Shown here: in pieces, positions 11,349 through 22,734 of the stretch
Layout: each line of letters opens with the position of its first letter
Numbering within the stretch: the first letter of the stretch is position 1
Assembly (NCBI GenBank): GCA_021234155.1
Contig: JAJEKV010000020.1
Coordinates: 6,618,563 to 6,682,562, forward strand
Length of the DNA stretch: 64,000 bases
DNA from: Isoetes taiwanensis
Lineage: Eukaryota > Streptophyta > Lycopodiopsida > Isoetales > Isoetaceae
Reading direction: 5' to 3'
Notes under the pieces: generated by a model
The model's input: only the letters and a program-made list of their open reading frames with translations
The model's database searches: none
Told to the model about the DNA's origin: nothing
Position numbers and translations under genes: made by a program

Positions 11349-11403
11349 TCCTTCCTAAATTAATTGATGATTCCGAAGTTCCAGAATCAGAAAAAATCTT
11401 GGC

Positions 11404-11408
11404 AAGTG
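11404..11408. repeat. Target site duplication, left (AAGTG)
   Basis: AAGTG immediately precedes TGTTACA of the LTR and is repeated immediately after the other LTR at 15212-15216. Five bp is the usual integrase footprint for LTR retrotransposons. Confidence 0.9.
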
Positions 11409-12330
11409 TGTTACATCACAAAAATTTTCACAGTGAACAATCGATGCCCGCGTGTGCCACGCCGATCAGTACCGCCCACACCTTGAATCCCAGATCCCCC
11501 ACCTGACCTCAACGGCTTGCTGCTTATGCAGAGCTTGCACAGCAGACCGGTTCCTTCCAAGGAATCCTCCCTGAATGGTATCCATCGGCTTCCAAGTCCA
11601 ATCTGTCCCTGGGCAGCAACAATCTGCCTTGGGCTCTAACCACAGCCTCAGGCTGCAAATCCGACCCTATGGATCAAGCCTTGAATCGCACAGACCAAAC
11701 TGATAGCAGAATCAGCCCTTAATTTCTCAAGACTCGGTTTCCTCCTCTGCTCGAATTTTTCCTCTAAGCTTTATAATACTCCATCTTGAGTTAACTATCT
11801 GTCTTAGATGCCTAAAACCGGCCCTCATGCTTTCATTCGATTTGATTCCATGCTCTGGAGTTAACTTAGAGATCTAGCAGCCGGATCCGTTCTACGATTT
11901 CGTCTTCTGATATATATCAGGTTTAAGAAACCCATCGAACCCATTGCTGCCACATGTCCCCTTTTATCAACATTAAAACCATAGCTAACATATTTATCTT
12001 TCATATTAATAACATTGGCCCCTTAGTAAGTTATATTAACATTAATATAACTTTGCCAACCATTCACCCATTGAATCTCTTGCCTCTGCAAACCCTGTTA
12101 GCTCTTGCCGCACTAATACTTAGTGATATTAGTGCCCCGCCTAGCAACCCATTACCCGTTGCTTAGCCATTATTGCCATTTACTCCGCATCCCATCACCG
12201 TAGACTGGTTACAGTCAATACGGCCCATTAAATCACAACTGCCCGGCAATCGCGACCAATAGTACCCCCGTGCTCATGGACGTCTGTCAAGGGCCCGATT
12301 CTGGCTATGCCCTTGGGAGCACCTGTAACA
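11409..12330 (-). repeat. 3' LTR of the gag-only element
   Basis: Starts TGTTACATCAC and ends CACCTGTAACA on the plus strand. Matches 14283-15211 over its length with scattered substitutions and small indels (for example TTCACAGTG versus TTCACGATG), so insertion was not recent. The 70-codon open frame at 11954-12166 inside it is accidental. Confidence 0.85.
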
Positions 12331-12350
12331 TTCCTCCCCCTCCTTTTGGA
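12331..12350 (-). promoter_or_regulatory. Polypurine tract
   Basis: Minus strand AAAAGGAGGGGGAGGAA directly abuts the 3' LTR, the position expected for the primer of plus-strand DNA synthesis. Confidence 0.8.
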
Positions 12351-12568
12351 CCTTGTCCTTAAGGTTGATCCCTTAGATGAGGGAACTGCTGCACAAATTC
12401 CTCTGTCTCCCAGGTGGCATCCTCAGGAGACTGGTCCTGCCACTGAACCAGATGTTCTACCACATCCCTATTGCGCAGCTGCCGAACTCTTTTATCCAAA
12501 AGACGTTTGGCATCGCCTTCCTTAGCCTTGCCCCCGGCGGCCTTATCCTTATCTTTAGAATCATTCTT

Positions 12569-13686
12569 CTACTTCTTAGAGGGAGCAAATCCCTGGGAGT
12601 TTTCCACGGCCCTCTTTGCCTTCCAATTAGCAAAGTTCTGAGCCTTCTTGGATTCTTCCCTACCCATCAGTTTCCTGGCCATCTCCACAGCCAACTCAAA
12701 GTCAGCAGGTTCTGCCTGCAGCAAATGCATGCGAATGCTAGCATCCCGTAGACCATTTATAAAATGATCCACGCGCATCCCTACAGTAATCTCGGGTAAA
12801 CGCGAAAAGAGCGCCCTCAGCTCCGTCACATAATTCCACAGAGGTCATGTCTGAGTGAGCTCTTTCAGCTGTATGAGCGCATGACGCCGGCAATAATGAG
12901 GTGCATACTCCGTCGGAATAAATGACAAAATTCCCTCCAAGTACGCAGTTTCTGACCATTCTCGGTGTGAATGTCCCATCATGCAGCCGCCGGTCCCTTC
13001 AGCTTCAGGGTGGCATACATAAGTCGGGCATTCTTGCCCTACTTCGTGGCTGCAAAATATAACTTCATTTGATTGAACCACCGCATAGCTTGCTCAGGTG
13101 TTACATCCTTGCCATAGAAATCCGGCATTTTTACGCGCTCTAGAGATTTAATCTCTTCCTCAGAAAGTTCCCCCAGGGACTAATCTGGCTGAGCAATACC
13201 TTCTATGACATTCTGAGCTGCTGGTTCCTCGGCCAACCCCGTGTTTACTCCCGATGGTGCACTAGGTCCCGGTCGTGCAACCTCATGAGGAACACTACGA
13301 TTTGCCCCTGGAGCAGTGGGAGCTGCCCCAGCCACCTGTAGGAACTTCTCTACTACATTACTTAAGCGAAGTTCTCGGGCCTTCCCTTCAGCAGCCCACT
13401 TCTGCAGGTTTTCCTGTATCAACCCCAGGTTGTTCCGGAACATGGCTTGTTCCGCCCTTATTTCGTTCAGTTCCCCAGTTAGACGGTTGATATCACCTAC
13501 ATTTACGTCGGGTAAGTTCACGCCTACCAGACCCTGCTCAGTACTTGCTCCCGGAGCGTTCTCGGCATTCACATCATCAGCATTAACTCCCGGGGGGTGC
13601 ACCTCTATATATGGACAGATGGCATCTGCGTTCGAGGGGTCATAGAAAAACCCCTGTATACGGCTTTTTGGAGTAGAAAAACCCAT
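12569..13686 (-). pseudogene. Broken Ty3/Gypsy-type gag
   Basis: From 13686 down: a proline-alanine-rich N-terminal part with GVNADDVNAENAPG, then a helical stretch around NEIRAEQAMFRNNL. A stop follows at about 13180, then MPDFYGKDVTPEQAMRWFNQ, the retrotransposon gag (UBN2/Gag) core start. Further stops lie after AATK and AAA. A frameshift precedes YAPHYCRRHALIQLKELTQT (about 12900-12845), and the end is LRALFSRLPEITVGMRVDHF to 12569. This matches the capsid-like gag domain of plant Gypsy elements. At least three stops and one frameshift, and no zinc knuckle seen. Confidence 0.8.
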
Positions 13687-13746
13687 ACCATACGGTTTTT
13701 CGAACTAACATACAATATAGACCCTATCCGTAGATTTACGATTGAT

Positions 13747-13905
13747 TGTGCCAAATTATATAATCCCTTTCCGACTTTGTACCTTTTGTGAAGACCCTTT
13801 GTGCCAAATTATATAATCCCTTTCCGACTTTTGTACCTTTTGTATACCTTTTGTGCCAAATTATATAATCCCTTTCCGACTTTGTACCTTTTTCCGTCAA
13901 ATGGA
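13747..13905. repeat. Three 52-53 bp tandem repeats in the element leader
   Basis: TGTGCCAAATTATATAATCC recurs at 13747, 13800 and 13852, each followed by CTTTCCGACTTTGTACC. They lie between the first gag-like open frame (14221-14006) and the main gag. Confidence 0.9.
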
Positions 13906-14005
13906 TCAGCTCCCCAAATCGATCATCTACGGAATCTCTTCTTCCCGTCCGTATGAGCTCCCGACCGTATACCTACGACCAAGGCAATAAAAAAACCCTA
14001 AAAGT

Positions 14006-14221
14006 TCACTCAGTTGGTACGTACGTGACCATTGAGTGAACCCCCCTTGCATTAACTGCACTTGTAGCATTAACATGATCGGCACCTCCAAGAATAGCTG
14101 CTTCAGGAGCAGCTTCCGGGGGTGCTCCCCCATCCAGCTCGAACTCGAGCAATTCATCATCTAAATGAATGTCTTCGAGAGCGGGTATTATGCCCTCTTC
14201 AGGCGGATGCACTTCAGGCAA
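14006..14221 (-). pseudogene. Acidic open frame in the gag-only element leader
   Basis: 71 codons, acidic and alanine-rich (EEGIIPALEDIHLDDELLEF, then repeated alanine-glycine). It may be the original gag N-terminus, since the same NATSAVNARG flavour appears in the main gag N-terminus. Separated from it by stops and the 53-bp repeats. No family assignment. Confidence 0.35.
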
Positions 14222-14269
14222 TCAGTCAATAGGTCCGGTGGCATATCGTGCCTGCGAGGTTCACCATTG

Positions 14270-14283
14270 AGCTCGATACCTTT
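14270..14283 (-). promoter_or_regulatory. Degenerate primer-binding site
   Basis: On the minus strand AGGTATCGAGCTC directly follows the 5' LTR, close to the initiator tRNA-Met site TGGTATCAGAGC with one deletion. Confidence 0.6.
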
Positions 14284-15211
14284 ATAAAGACACAAAAATT
14301 TTCACGATGAACAAATCGGTGCCCAGCGTGTGCCACCCCGTCAAGACCGCCCACACCTTGGATCCCGGATCCCCACCGACCTCAACAACTTTGTCGCTTA
14401 TGCGAGCTTGCCAACAGGGACCGGTTCCTTCCAAGGAATCCTCCCTGAATGGTATCCACCGGCTTCCAAACCCAATCCATCCCTGGGCAGCAACAATTTG
14501 CCTTGGGCTCTAACCACAGCCTCAGGCTGCAAATCCGACCCTATGGGTCAAGCCTTGAATCAGACTGACCAAACTGATAGCAGAATCAACCCTTAATTTC
14601 TCAAGACCCGGTTTCCTCCTCTGCTCGAATTCTTCCTCTAAGCTTTATAATACTCCATCTTGAGTTAACTATCAGTCTTAGATCCCTAAAACTGGCCAGC
14701 TCATGCTTTCATTCGATCTGATTCCTGCTCTGGAGTTCAACTTAGAGATCTGGTAGCCGGATCCCTTCCACGATTTCGTCTTCTGATATATATCAGGTTC
14801 AAGAAACCCATCGAACCCATTGCTGCCACATGTCCCCTTTTATAAACATTAAAACCTTAGCTAACATATTTATCTTTCATATTAATAACATTGGCCCCTA
14901 GTAAGTTATATTAACATTAATATTAATATAACTTTGCCAACCATGCACCCATATGAATCTCTTGCCTCCGCAAACCCTGCTAGCTCTTGCCGCACTAATA
15001 CTTAGTGATATTAGTGCCCCGCCTAGCAACCCATTACCGGTTGCTTAGCCATTATTACCATTTACCCGCATCCCATCACCGTAGACTGGTTACAGTCAAT
15101 ACAGCCCATTAAATCACAACTGCCCGGCAATCGCGACCAACAGTATCCCCGTGCTCATGGACGTCCGTCAAGGGCCCGATTCCGGCTATGCCCTTGGGAG
15201 CACCTGTAACA
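14283..15211 (-). repeat. 5' LTR of the gag-only element
   Basis: Direct copy of 11409-12330. Its last eight bases at the inner edge (TATAAAGA on plus) differ from TGTTACAT of the other LTR, so this edge has mutated or been converted. Confidence 0.85.
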
Positions 15212-15216
15212 AAGTG
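15212..15216. repeat. Target site duplication, right (AAGTG)
   Basis: Repeats 11404-11408 and abuts the LTR end TGTAACA. Confidence 0.9.
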
Positions 15217-16250
15217 AATCCACTAGTAGTTCAAGACAACATATGGTAAATTTTGTCAACAAACTTTGAGAGGACGCTTCATGGGTACATGGCAATGTAT
15301 TAGAAGCCTATCCAAACTGGAACATTGCCTACAATGCTGCTTGTGCATCCACTTGCCCATGAAAAAGTGTAGACTCATCGTCTCAATTCTCATAGGTGTG
15401 CATCATCTCTGAATTGAGACGGGCAAATGGATTGGAGAGGCACGTCAAGACAGGCTTTATCAATGCTGCCAAGTGGGGGCCATTGAGGGTGAATGTCACA
15501 CTCTTTAAAGTTGTTCAGCGCATGAGCACATCCGGACAAGCCACGCTGAGTTCGTCTGATCCAACCAGTCATTGCATGTGATATTAGCAGGACTTCAATG
15601 CGGTTGTTGGGATCATATCTTCAAGAGGTCATGGACATGTGGGCTCAGTTATGTCCTCGAACACGGTCTTAACATATACCACAATATTTCATGATGTATC
15701 TTGGGAGCATTTTATACAGGTATACAAATGTAACAAGTTTTGATGCTTTGTAGATCTAAAAAAGGAGGTTAAAAGTAAAAGTAGATAACAAAGATAAATT
15801 TGTTGACCAATGTCATGGAGTGTTGGAATTGTAGGGAACCTAACAAGATGATTCTCGAGCATGCCGAAAATAAGAATCTAGATCATAAGAGAAAATACAA
15901 AGTGATATTGAGACATGTATATGGAGAACAAAAAAAAGGGCAATTTACAGGGATATTGTAAGAAATATAAGAGACTAGGTCAAGCTATACACATTACTCC
16001 TTCGGGCCATAATATTGATCTGCTATTTGGAGATGATCATTTTTATTGGCATTGTCTAATACAAGTTCGTACTCACTTATTTCATTATTCTTCGTCCCAT
16101 TGTACTAGCCCATTGTATAGGTCCCATGACCACTTGGTCTTCGTGGACGTTAAAAAACGTATTCTACACTATTCTATTCTTCTAATACTGGATTTCTCTA
16201 TCCTTTCTATTCTACACTATTCTATTCTTCTAATACTGGATTACTCTATC
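15217..16250 (+). mobile_element. Decayed LINE, second clade, copy D
   Basis: Plus-strand reading at about 15335-15580: CCLCIHLPMKKCRLIVSI, GVHHL, stop, IETGKWIGE, then HVKTGFINAAKWGPL and a terminal region ending SHCM. It matches the C-terminus of the copy at 28.9-30.5 kb. The shared 3' end (GGTCCCATGACCACTTGGTC at 16122, then TTCGTGGACG, then TATTCT-rich tail) appears at 16097-16250. The 0.5 kb between ORF end and tail is longer than in copy C. Upstream portion is cut off by the LTR element insertion. Confidence 0.65.
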
Positions 16251-16256
16251 CTTTTA
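16160..16256. repeat. Two about 48-bp tandem repeats in the LINE tail
   Basis: TATTCTACACTATTCTATTC followed by TTCTAATACTGGATT occurs twice. It appears to be an expanded (TATTC)n LINE tail. Confidence 0.75.
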
Positions 16257-16259
16257 GAA

Positions 16260-18000
16260 TTTTACAGCCTAGTTAGCGTGTTAGTTTTCATAAATAACAA
16301 GGTGCTGCGCACGAGGGGTTGCCCTCTAGTGGCCTGAGAATGTGTTTTCATGGTCTTTGTAGAGAGTGGGTTTGTTCAGGTTTCACACTCCATGGGTTGG
16401 TTGTTTTTATTGTACCACGCATTTTTCCATTGTGATTTTCTAATTGGGGTTTGATATAATCTATGGATATGCATTGGATTAATTTTCTTTGATTCCTATT
16501 TTGATGCATTTCCTTTTGAATTAGGTTCCTTTGATTCAAATTCTATGCAATTCCTTCGACTCCAATGCTAATGCGATATTTAAATGTTTCAATGTAAAGT
16601 GAATCAATGTTACAACATGATGGAAGATCTTGTTGCAGATTGCCTTTGGGCCCTGCTTTCCATGGGCCAGATAACTGCAAACCCCAAATTTGCAGCAAGC
16701 CCATTGTCAAAAGCTTGTAAGCCAAGGAAAATTGGAACAAAGTCGAAAAAGGTTACGATTGATCCTAGAGGAAAGTTTGGAATAGGTTTTTGTATCTTGG
16801 AGAGTTGGTGGACAATAGAATATTTGGATATGCAACCAAACAAAATATTGTAGATGCGTGCAAGATGTTGTAAGCTTTTTTTTAGCTATTTCAATTAGAC
16901 AGAATGTGATCAACAATATCTCGGCCATTAAACGTTAAACGAAATGTGATCTTGGATTCAATATAAATATAATTTAGGAAGATACAAATTTTGCATCGCA
17001 TTGTTGAGGATCATGGTTGAAATTTGTCTAGGAGTGTAAGAACTCGTGATTCATTAATGATTTTTGCTGGCCAACATGGCATTTAGTTGACCATCACGAG
17101 TATACACGATTTTTAATATGTGGTTTCATCTACCTCTATGTTTCTATCTCATACCATTCAATATCATTTATAGAATCTTTGGATATCACACCTATCTCTA
17201 GTAACACAACATTGAGAAGTTGAATTTTGTTGATTGGAGCACGACACTAGGGGACACTAGTGTTCCATATTATCTTATCTAAAAAAAAAATGCTATTACG
17301 TAGACCTCAAATTTGTGGAGGGGTTTGTAGGCAGCTAGAAGTTGTGGTGAAACCATAACAATGGGGACATTTTATAGATGTAAATCGAAAAAAATCCTGC
17401 CTTTTATTATTGTAGGAATGGATAAAGAGATTGTATAGATCATTTAAACTTGAGAGTTCAGCAAGCAGGGTAGCGTGGTACAGTGTCCACTTTTCGAGGA
17501 CCAGACATAAGCCCAAGATGACAAATTTGGTCTTGAGCAAGGATTTGTAGGGCCCGACTGCTTGTAAAAGAAGGTTCTTGGAGCATGTACTTTTCCTTCT
17601 TTGTTGGCTCATGCATTGTACTATTTTGTGTTGCAGATAACAAATGGTGACCTTCAATTATAAGATGTGTATTTCATATAATGCATAGTAACTTATACGT
17701 ATTTCTACTATATGGGAAGCATTTTTTTTATACACGGGCATGACGTGTAAGTTGCATATCCTGTAATTTAGGATATTTCTAGTATTATTTTGGGATCCAG
17801 TGATCTCGAGTGAGCAACAAAGAGTGAGCAATAAGGAGTGTGGCTTGCACGAGCGGGTCATGGGAAGTGGATTTCATCTGGATGATGGTCGAAATCTAAA
17901 CACTATATGCAAAAGTGCAGCCTTTGAGGTATTTAAAAGATCCCAATTTGACATTTAGTGATGTGGAATGTACGATTAAATAACAAAAGATTTCTGGCCA
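16260..18000. other. Anonymous AT-rich DNA
   Basis: No recognised gene. The 89-codon open frame at 16584-16853 (plus) and the 116-codon one at 17657-17307 (minus) have no domain that I can name and no supporting context. Nothing RNA-like was seen. Confidence 0.4.
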
Positions 18001-18019
18001 AAGCACAATAGAAAGGAGA

Positions 18020-18215
18020 TGGGCTAATCACAAGCATTGACTTGACCACCTGGATAAAGGCCTGCCATTTCTTTCAACTTTTATCTTCACCCAATACAGG
18101 TCCCAATATGTTCAGAAGTGCTCCAGCTGCACAAATCTGGATAAATACTCCCATCAACCACATCATCCCCGGTATGAGGATCTAGAACATGCATGATAAA
18201 GTTCATAACGAATGT
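18020..18215 (-). pseudogene. Exon-like membrane-protein fragment, unrecognised
   Basis: After an acceptor-like TTCTAG the minus strand reads ILIPGMMWLMGVFIQICAAG, then ALLNILGPVLGEDKS, a stop, and KKWQAFIQVVKSM. The composition (hydrophobic helix with small residues, then a charged loop) suggests a transporter exon. One in-frame TGA (possibly from TGG) and no partner exons nearby suggest a relic. I do not recognise the family. Confidence 0.35.
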
Positions 18216-18959
18216 GTTCTCCATATTATAAGAGAATACTCATAAGGGGACATAAAATCTAAATTGTAAGAAACGAACAATTTTGATAGCGAATGTCCCT
18301 AGAACTGCCAACGTATAAATGTTTCAAGCATAGTAAGGTTTTACTGAGTGCTTTATAGGTAGAATTGACATGGAATGCAAGGAAAGGTTACCCACCATTC
18401 AGCATTACATGCGAGATTGAGGGTCTGGAACCATAGGATGCAAATAGCATGTTTAGGATCGTAAATACATACACCTGATGACCCATGTAAGCTTAGCGGC
18501 ATGCCTCATCTTGAATATATAGTTCTCATCCATCCAACAAAAAAAAATAAAATTTAACACTTGAACGCAAGGGTGTGAGCCAATAGGCATTTGTAGAAGA
18601 TCCCTAAGAGATGTCCAAATAATTAGCCGCAAATGATGATGAAGAAGAAGAGTTGTCTTAACTCCTTCAATCCCATTGAGGGCCTTGGACGGTTTTTTAA
18701 CAGAGTGCGAGCTTAACTTCCAGCACCTCGCGAAAAGTACTTGTTGAATATACACTTTTTGACCTATCATACATGTTATAGACTCCTAAAGTTCTAAAGT
18801 TCTAAGTCAACATGTTTTTATTGATTCTTTTTATTATTATTTATGTTTGAGTTGAAAAGCCACATGTTTTTTACATTGTAGTATTAAAAATGCATTTTTA
18901 ACTAGTCATTGTGTTACTTGGAGCTCATAAGAATATTTCAAGGTGCTTAGCTCCACAGA

Positions 18960-19075
18960 GAAGATCCCTATGGATTCGCCTAATAGGAATGTTAAAAATT
19001 GAATTGATTTTTATCGTCCACAAAAACTAGATGGCCTATGAGACCAAAACAAATAAACAAAGAACACCCGGCCTA
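18960..19075 (-). mobile_element. LINE 3' end (second clade), short truncated copy
   Basis: In minus sense, TTTTGGTCTCATAGGCC, then TTGTGGACGATAAAAATCAA, equals the 3' untranslated end of the LINE copies at 7.2 and 29 kb. Flanks repeat CC(T)TATGGATC..ATAGGAATGTTA at 18967 and 19089, possibly a target duplication. Confidence 0.6.
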
Positions 19076-19249
19076 TTGGGAGGTATACCCTTATGGATCC
19101 ACCATATAGGAATGTTAGAGAGGTATATGCCTTTGGATATGCCACACCAACTCAATCTAGATTTCTCAATGTGGAAGACATTTAGTCGTCCGATCTGAGC
19201 CACGAGTTGTTAATCCAACCGTGGGGTTCAAGAATATCGTGCGGATACC

Positions 19250-21120
19250 GAAATATGATTGTTTAAAAACTGTAACAACTGTGATGTGGCAAATTTCCAT
19301 TGGGCAAAAATGCCAAACGACGGTAGATTGTTAAGCAACCGGATCATGTTAGGAATCCCAGAAGGCGGCAAGACATTTATATGGGTGGGGTGGATGCGTA
19401 AAATTCTAACATTAAAATTCATTTCCATGCAGATACGTGGAGCACTCTAACATTAAAATTTATTTCCATGCATATATGTTCAAAACACTAAACATTACAT
19501 TAGTCAAATAGTACAAAAGACAATATATAGTAGTATAAAATGCAGTACTATACGAGTAAAATATGCAGTACAATATTCCCAGGAACCCTAATCTGGAACA
19601 GCGTGAATTTGGTACTCGTATTCACGATCCTTGTTTTGCTGCGTACTCCTTGCAGTACATGCTCTATAAATGCCGCATTCTATCAGACTATTCAATCGCC
19701 TTTTAGTTCTGTCTTATTTCTGCAGCTGTGCCGCTTCTCATCAGCAAACAAATCGGGAATTTGGCGCTCCTTTTGCGGTACATATTGTAGGCTTCAAAAC
19801 TTCTGATTTCTTTCGTTTATGCTGTATAAAGAGTGCACAGAGTTAATTTGTTTGATGCTAAGCTGGAAAATTTTAACAGAGGCAGAAAAAGGGCCGCGGA
19901 TTTGTGCCATTTAAGCTGTGCAAAGATTACAAAGATTGCAAATTTTACAAGCGCATGCAAAGATTGCGCAAGGATTTCCGTTCAAGCCGTGCAAAGATTG
20001 CTAAAATGGTAGGTTTTGGAGCAAAAGAAGCTGCAAACGTGTTCTGTTTTAAGGCCGTGCAAGGCTTAAACAGAGGTAGAAATTCCTTTTTTTTAAAAGG
20101 ACCAAACACAGGTAAATTGTTGAGAATGAAAGGAAAGGAGTATCCGGGGCGAGGCACTGCATGCTAGATACAGCAACAGCGGAGAGCTATTGCTGTAGAT
20201 TTCATGCACTGCCTCTTCCCTGGCTGCCCCTTTGCCTTTCAATTCAGTTCGGTTTTGGTTTCCAAAAATACCATGTCTAACATTGCTCTGCTTTAGATTA
20301 GACATTTATTTGACAGATTATTTAAAGAATTTCTCACAGGATTGTTGAAATGCCGAATGGTTGGATCGATGGAATCAGACCATTTTTCTACAGCTCATCC
20401 TCTATCCCAGAAAGACAAACAATTTGGAGCTAAGAACAGATTTTAAGCAAAGAAAGGGGAACATTTTAGATACAATATGGTATCGAAGTTGTTATTGCAT
20501 CGTTTAAAAAAGGTATCATTGAAGTTACTATAAGTTGTTGCATACAATCCAAAAAACATGTTACTTTTATTTACTCCTTTGTACCTAGTTCTTGTACTTT
20601 TGGAGAATATAGGAATAATGAAGCACGTATTTCATATGAGAATAAACCCTTAAAGAAAAAAGAATCATATTGCATCCCTTTAAAGAATGAAAAAGATCAC
20701 ATGAATGCTAGAGCACATCTTTTCCAACCAATCTTTTCCAACCAATAGAAAAGTACCTAAAGATAAGCTTATCACAACACTAACAAACTCTATGTCCATT
20801 GGAATACACAAATTTCTTTATTCCTTATTATTGTTTCTATTTACAACTTGCGTATTTTTACTTCTACATAATTACGAGCTTAGCTTAGTGTATTGGGTCC
20901 ATATTGTATGGATCAACTTAAATGGGTAGACTCTAGTACTCATTTAAGGGCAAATTTTGAGTGTCTTTTCTTGAGAAGGTGAAAATTTTTATTAGCCCTT
21001 TTTATTTCATAGTACAATGTAAACTATCGTTATTTTACACTATAACACTCATTGTATTGTCTATAAACGTACACAATTATAGAAAACAAAGTAGTTCCTT
21101 AAAAACACATAGAAGTTTAT
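19250..21120. other. Anonymous region with one small basic open frame
   Basis: No recognised gene. 19904-20167 encodes 87 residues rich in Lys, Arg, Cys and Phe (KLCKDYKDCKFYKRMQRLRK) built from imperfect repeats of GCAAAGATTGC. A TATAAAT at about 19664 lies 240 bp upstream. This could be a small gene or just a repeat read in one frame. 20.2-21.1 kb is AT-rich with nothing recognisable. Confidence 0.3.
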
Positions 21121-21124
21121 ATTT

Positions 21125-21168
21125 ACAAGAAATTTATTGCCGCGGCCAATACCGCCGCGAACATTTCT
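21125..21168 (+). repeat. CAAGAAA end motif with CCGCGG core
   Basis: ACAAGAAATTTATTGCCGCG followed by GCCAATACCGCCGCGAACATTTCT. Related sequences occur at 54771-54814 (same strand) and 60610-60645 (opposite strand), with shorter versions at 47317, 49719, 53046 and 53921. Confidence 0.8.
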
Positions 21169-21790
21169 ATTCCAAATCACTATGGAGGAAGTTGTGTTAA
21201 GTCAGAAATTATGTTAAGTTAAAAATGGTGTGAAGAAGGCCTTAGTAAAAATACTTTCCCAAGTTTCCCTCGAGTTCGAAGGCTGCCGCAAACATTTCTC
21301 TTTTCCAAATCAATATGGAGGAAGTAGTGTTAAGTCAGAAATTGTGTTAAGTTAAAAATGGCGTGAAGAAGGCCCTAGTAAGAATACTTTTCCAAGTTAA
21401 AAATGGTATGAAGAAGGCCCTAGTAAGAATACTTTCCCAAGTTTCCCTCGAGTTCGAAGGCCGCAGACATTTCTCTTTTCCAAATTACTATGGAGGAAGT
21501 TGTGTTAAGTAAAAAATTGTGTTAAGTTAAAAATGGTGTGAAGAAGGCTCTAGTAAAAATACTTTTCCAAGTTTCCCTCGAGTTCTCTGAGTATTTTAAG
21601 ACTTACATTATTAAAATGGTGTGAAAGAAGGTTAAATTTAATACTCGAGTTCCCCAAGTATTTTAAGACTTACATTATTAAAATGGTGTGAAAGAAGGTT
21701 AAATTTAATACTCGAGTTCCCCAAGTATTATAAGACTCCTGTCATTATGAAACTGGTGGGAAAAAAGGCTAGACTTAATAAATGTATTTG
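21150..21790. repeat. Tandem repeats, about 140 bp then about 75 bp
   Basis: Three imperfect units beginning GCCGC(G/A)AACATTTCT (21151, 21281, 21462), each with GGAGGAAGTTGTGTTAAGT and a GTGAAGAAGGC motif. They are followed by two to three units of CTCGAGTTCCCCAAGTATTT to about 21750. The first unit shares its start with the end motif at 21125. Confidence 0.85.
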
Positions 21791-21980
21791 GTAAAAGAGA
21801 TTATTGGTCATGTAAAATTTGTTGCTGCAAATATTTATGTAACAGAGGGAGATGTAGCTATTTAAAATTTTAGGTCCTACATAGGCCAAAAAAATAAGCA
21901 TTCACTATATTTGGACTCAAATAAGAAAATAACACACATTGTTGCAGGTTGTTTTATGGCGAATGAATTCTCTGCATTGT

Positions 21981-22051
21981 TCTTGGGTAGCTCAGCGGTA
22001 GAGCGGTCGGTTGTTAACTGATTGGTTGTAGGTTCAAATCTTACCCAAATT
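21981..22051 (+). pseudogene. trnN: Organelle-type tRNA-Asn (GUU) relic
   Basis: D stem GCTC..GAGC, anticodon arm GTCGG-TTGTTAA-CTGAT with anticodon GTT, and T arm GTAGG-TTCAAAT-CTTAC are all present and spaced as in plastid or plant mitochondrial trnN-GUU. The acceptor stem (TCTTGGG with CCAAATT) has three mismatches, so it is probably not a working tRNA. This is a nuclear copy of organellar DNA or a diverged relative. Confidence 0.75.
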
Positions 22052-22059
22052 TTTATAAT

Positions 22060-22720
22060 CTAACGGCTTACTTTGACACTTCGTCAGGAATGAGTGAAAC
22101 GTTGCTCGTCATTGCTTATATCAATGCGAAATAGCCAGGGACAAGGATAAAGATGTACCCACCACCCACTTCCTGTAGTCCTGGAAGAGAATGGAAGCAA
22201 CGCACTATGCGGATACAAAATATTTTACATGTGGTTTTCTATATATGTAGTCTCCAAAAAAACCAAATTGTGAACAGATTGTACTTGATCAATAGATGGA
22301 AATGGACATTTTAACTACTATTGTTGTGCACTAAGCTATTAAAACTTAACAAATTAAAAGTCACTTTTCAGGTAAGGAGCATGTAGAATACCGATATAGC
22401 CAGAAGCATGCAAAAAACCACGATGATCAGCAAAGCATAGAAAAATGACCCTAGAGATTATGCATGCCCATTCTTCATGGTACTGAAGTAGCCAAGTTTC
22501 AACTGCATTTGTTCTAACTGCATGCGTGTTACCTGAGATACAATAGTCTTTCCACCTTGGCCTTCTAATAACAACAACTACAGTTAGACCAAGCATTGCC
22601 CATCCACCATTAACTGCCTCAATCTGATGCTTCCTTTGCAGCAATTACTCCCATGGCGTCAATTCACTCCCATGGCATCAATTCAACATCTGAGTCCTAT
22701 ATTGTGTTGAACTATAGAAT
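22060..22720. other. No gene recognised
   Basis: A 96-codon minus-strand open frame (22644-22354) has no domain that I can name. Nothing else seen. Confidence 0.35.
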
Positions 22721-22734
22721 CAACAAATAAGTAC

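Larger units (their letters stand above)
11409..15211 (-). mobile_element. Gag-only LTR retrotransposon (TR-GAG-like), complete ends
   Basis: Two direct repeats of about 0.92 kb (11409-12330 and about 14283-15211) end in TGTTACA/TGTAACA and flank 1.95 kb of internal DNA. The 5-bp host sequence AAGTG occurs at 11404-11408 and again at 15212-15216, a perfect target duplication. On the minus strand the order is 5' LTR, a degenerate initiator-Met primer site, a broken gag, a polypurine tract, 3' LTR. No protease, reverse transcriptase, RNase H or integrase is present, and there is no room for them, so the element depended on proteins from elsewhere. Non-autonomous gag-only LTR elements are known in plants as TR-GAG. 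Confidence 0.85.

Noticed and set aside
12377-13645. Plus-strand open frames opposite the gag
   Set aside because: Gag motifs are clear on the minus strand. These are shadow frames in GC-richer DNA.
15915-16337. 140-codon open frame with IL/FS-rich end
   Set aside because: It runs through the LINE 3' end and its TATTC-type tail. The repetitive residues are a translation of the tail repeats.
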